This document shows positions 5,496 through 5,540 of a DNA stretch of 5,540 bases, one piece after another. Made by a program: the position numbers and the translations under genes. The notes under the pieces are model-generated. The model was not told where the DNA came from. It saw nothing but the letters and a program-made list of their open reading frames with translations, and did not search any database. The DNA is from an uncultured Bacteroidota bacterium (GTDB taxonomy: Bacteria > Bacteroidota > Bacteroidia > Chitinophagales > S012-47): NCBI GenBank assembly GCA_913062655.1, contig CAJXXO010000188.1, positions 1 through 5,540 of the forward strand, read 5' to 3'. Every line of letters begins with the position of its first letter. Within the stretch, counting starts at the first letter, position 1.

Positions 5496-5540
5496 ATTAA
5501 TAGAGATGACCCCTCATATAGGCACAATTAGGTAATGAAG

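Overview
The window looks like a chromosomal segment of a member of the Bacteroidota; this is an inference. None of the seven start codons whose leader can be read has a convincing Shine-Dalgarno sequence, which is typical of that phylum. The gene order D-G-E-A of the Rnf cluster and the mix of families also fit. No marker gene is present that would fix the genus.

Left part (1-2187, + strand): the 3' half of an rnf operon. It holds the last 30 codons of rnfD, then complete rnfG, rnfE and rnfA, then a 61-residue cysteine-rich single-span membrane protein. The junctions are extremely tight (TGATG overlap, ATGA overlap, 1-base gap, 1-base gap), so the five genes should be co-translated. RnfD/G/E/A are the membrane subunits of the ion-pumping ferredoxin:NAD+ oxidoreductase. 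rnfB and rnfC, which carry the ferredoxin- and NAD-facing parts, presumably lie upstream outside the window. The small Cys-rich protein is the most interesting item: in architecture and position it resembles NqrM, the maturation factor of the related Na+-NQR complex, but it has a different cysteine pattern.

Middle part (2167-3405, - strand): a 64-residue two-helix membrane protein of unknown function, whose 3' end overlaps the end of the Cys-rich gene by 21 bases. After a clear intrinsic terminator comes a two-gene unit encoding a DUF2953/YtfI-like membrane protein and a GerW/YtfJ-family protein. This is the same pairing seen in Bacillus, here in what appears to be a non-sporulating lineage.

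Right part (3406-5540): a 330-base divergent intergenic region, then asnB, a complete glutamine-hydrolysing asparagine synthetase on the + strand. After asnB, the last 116 bases carry a compact set of nested and overlapping inverted repeats that looks like a structured RNA 3' end or a dispersed palindromic repeat. No tRNA, rRNA, CRISPR array, transposase or phage gene was seen.
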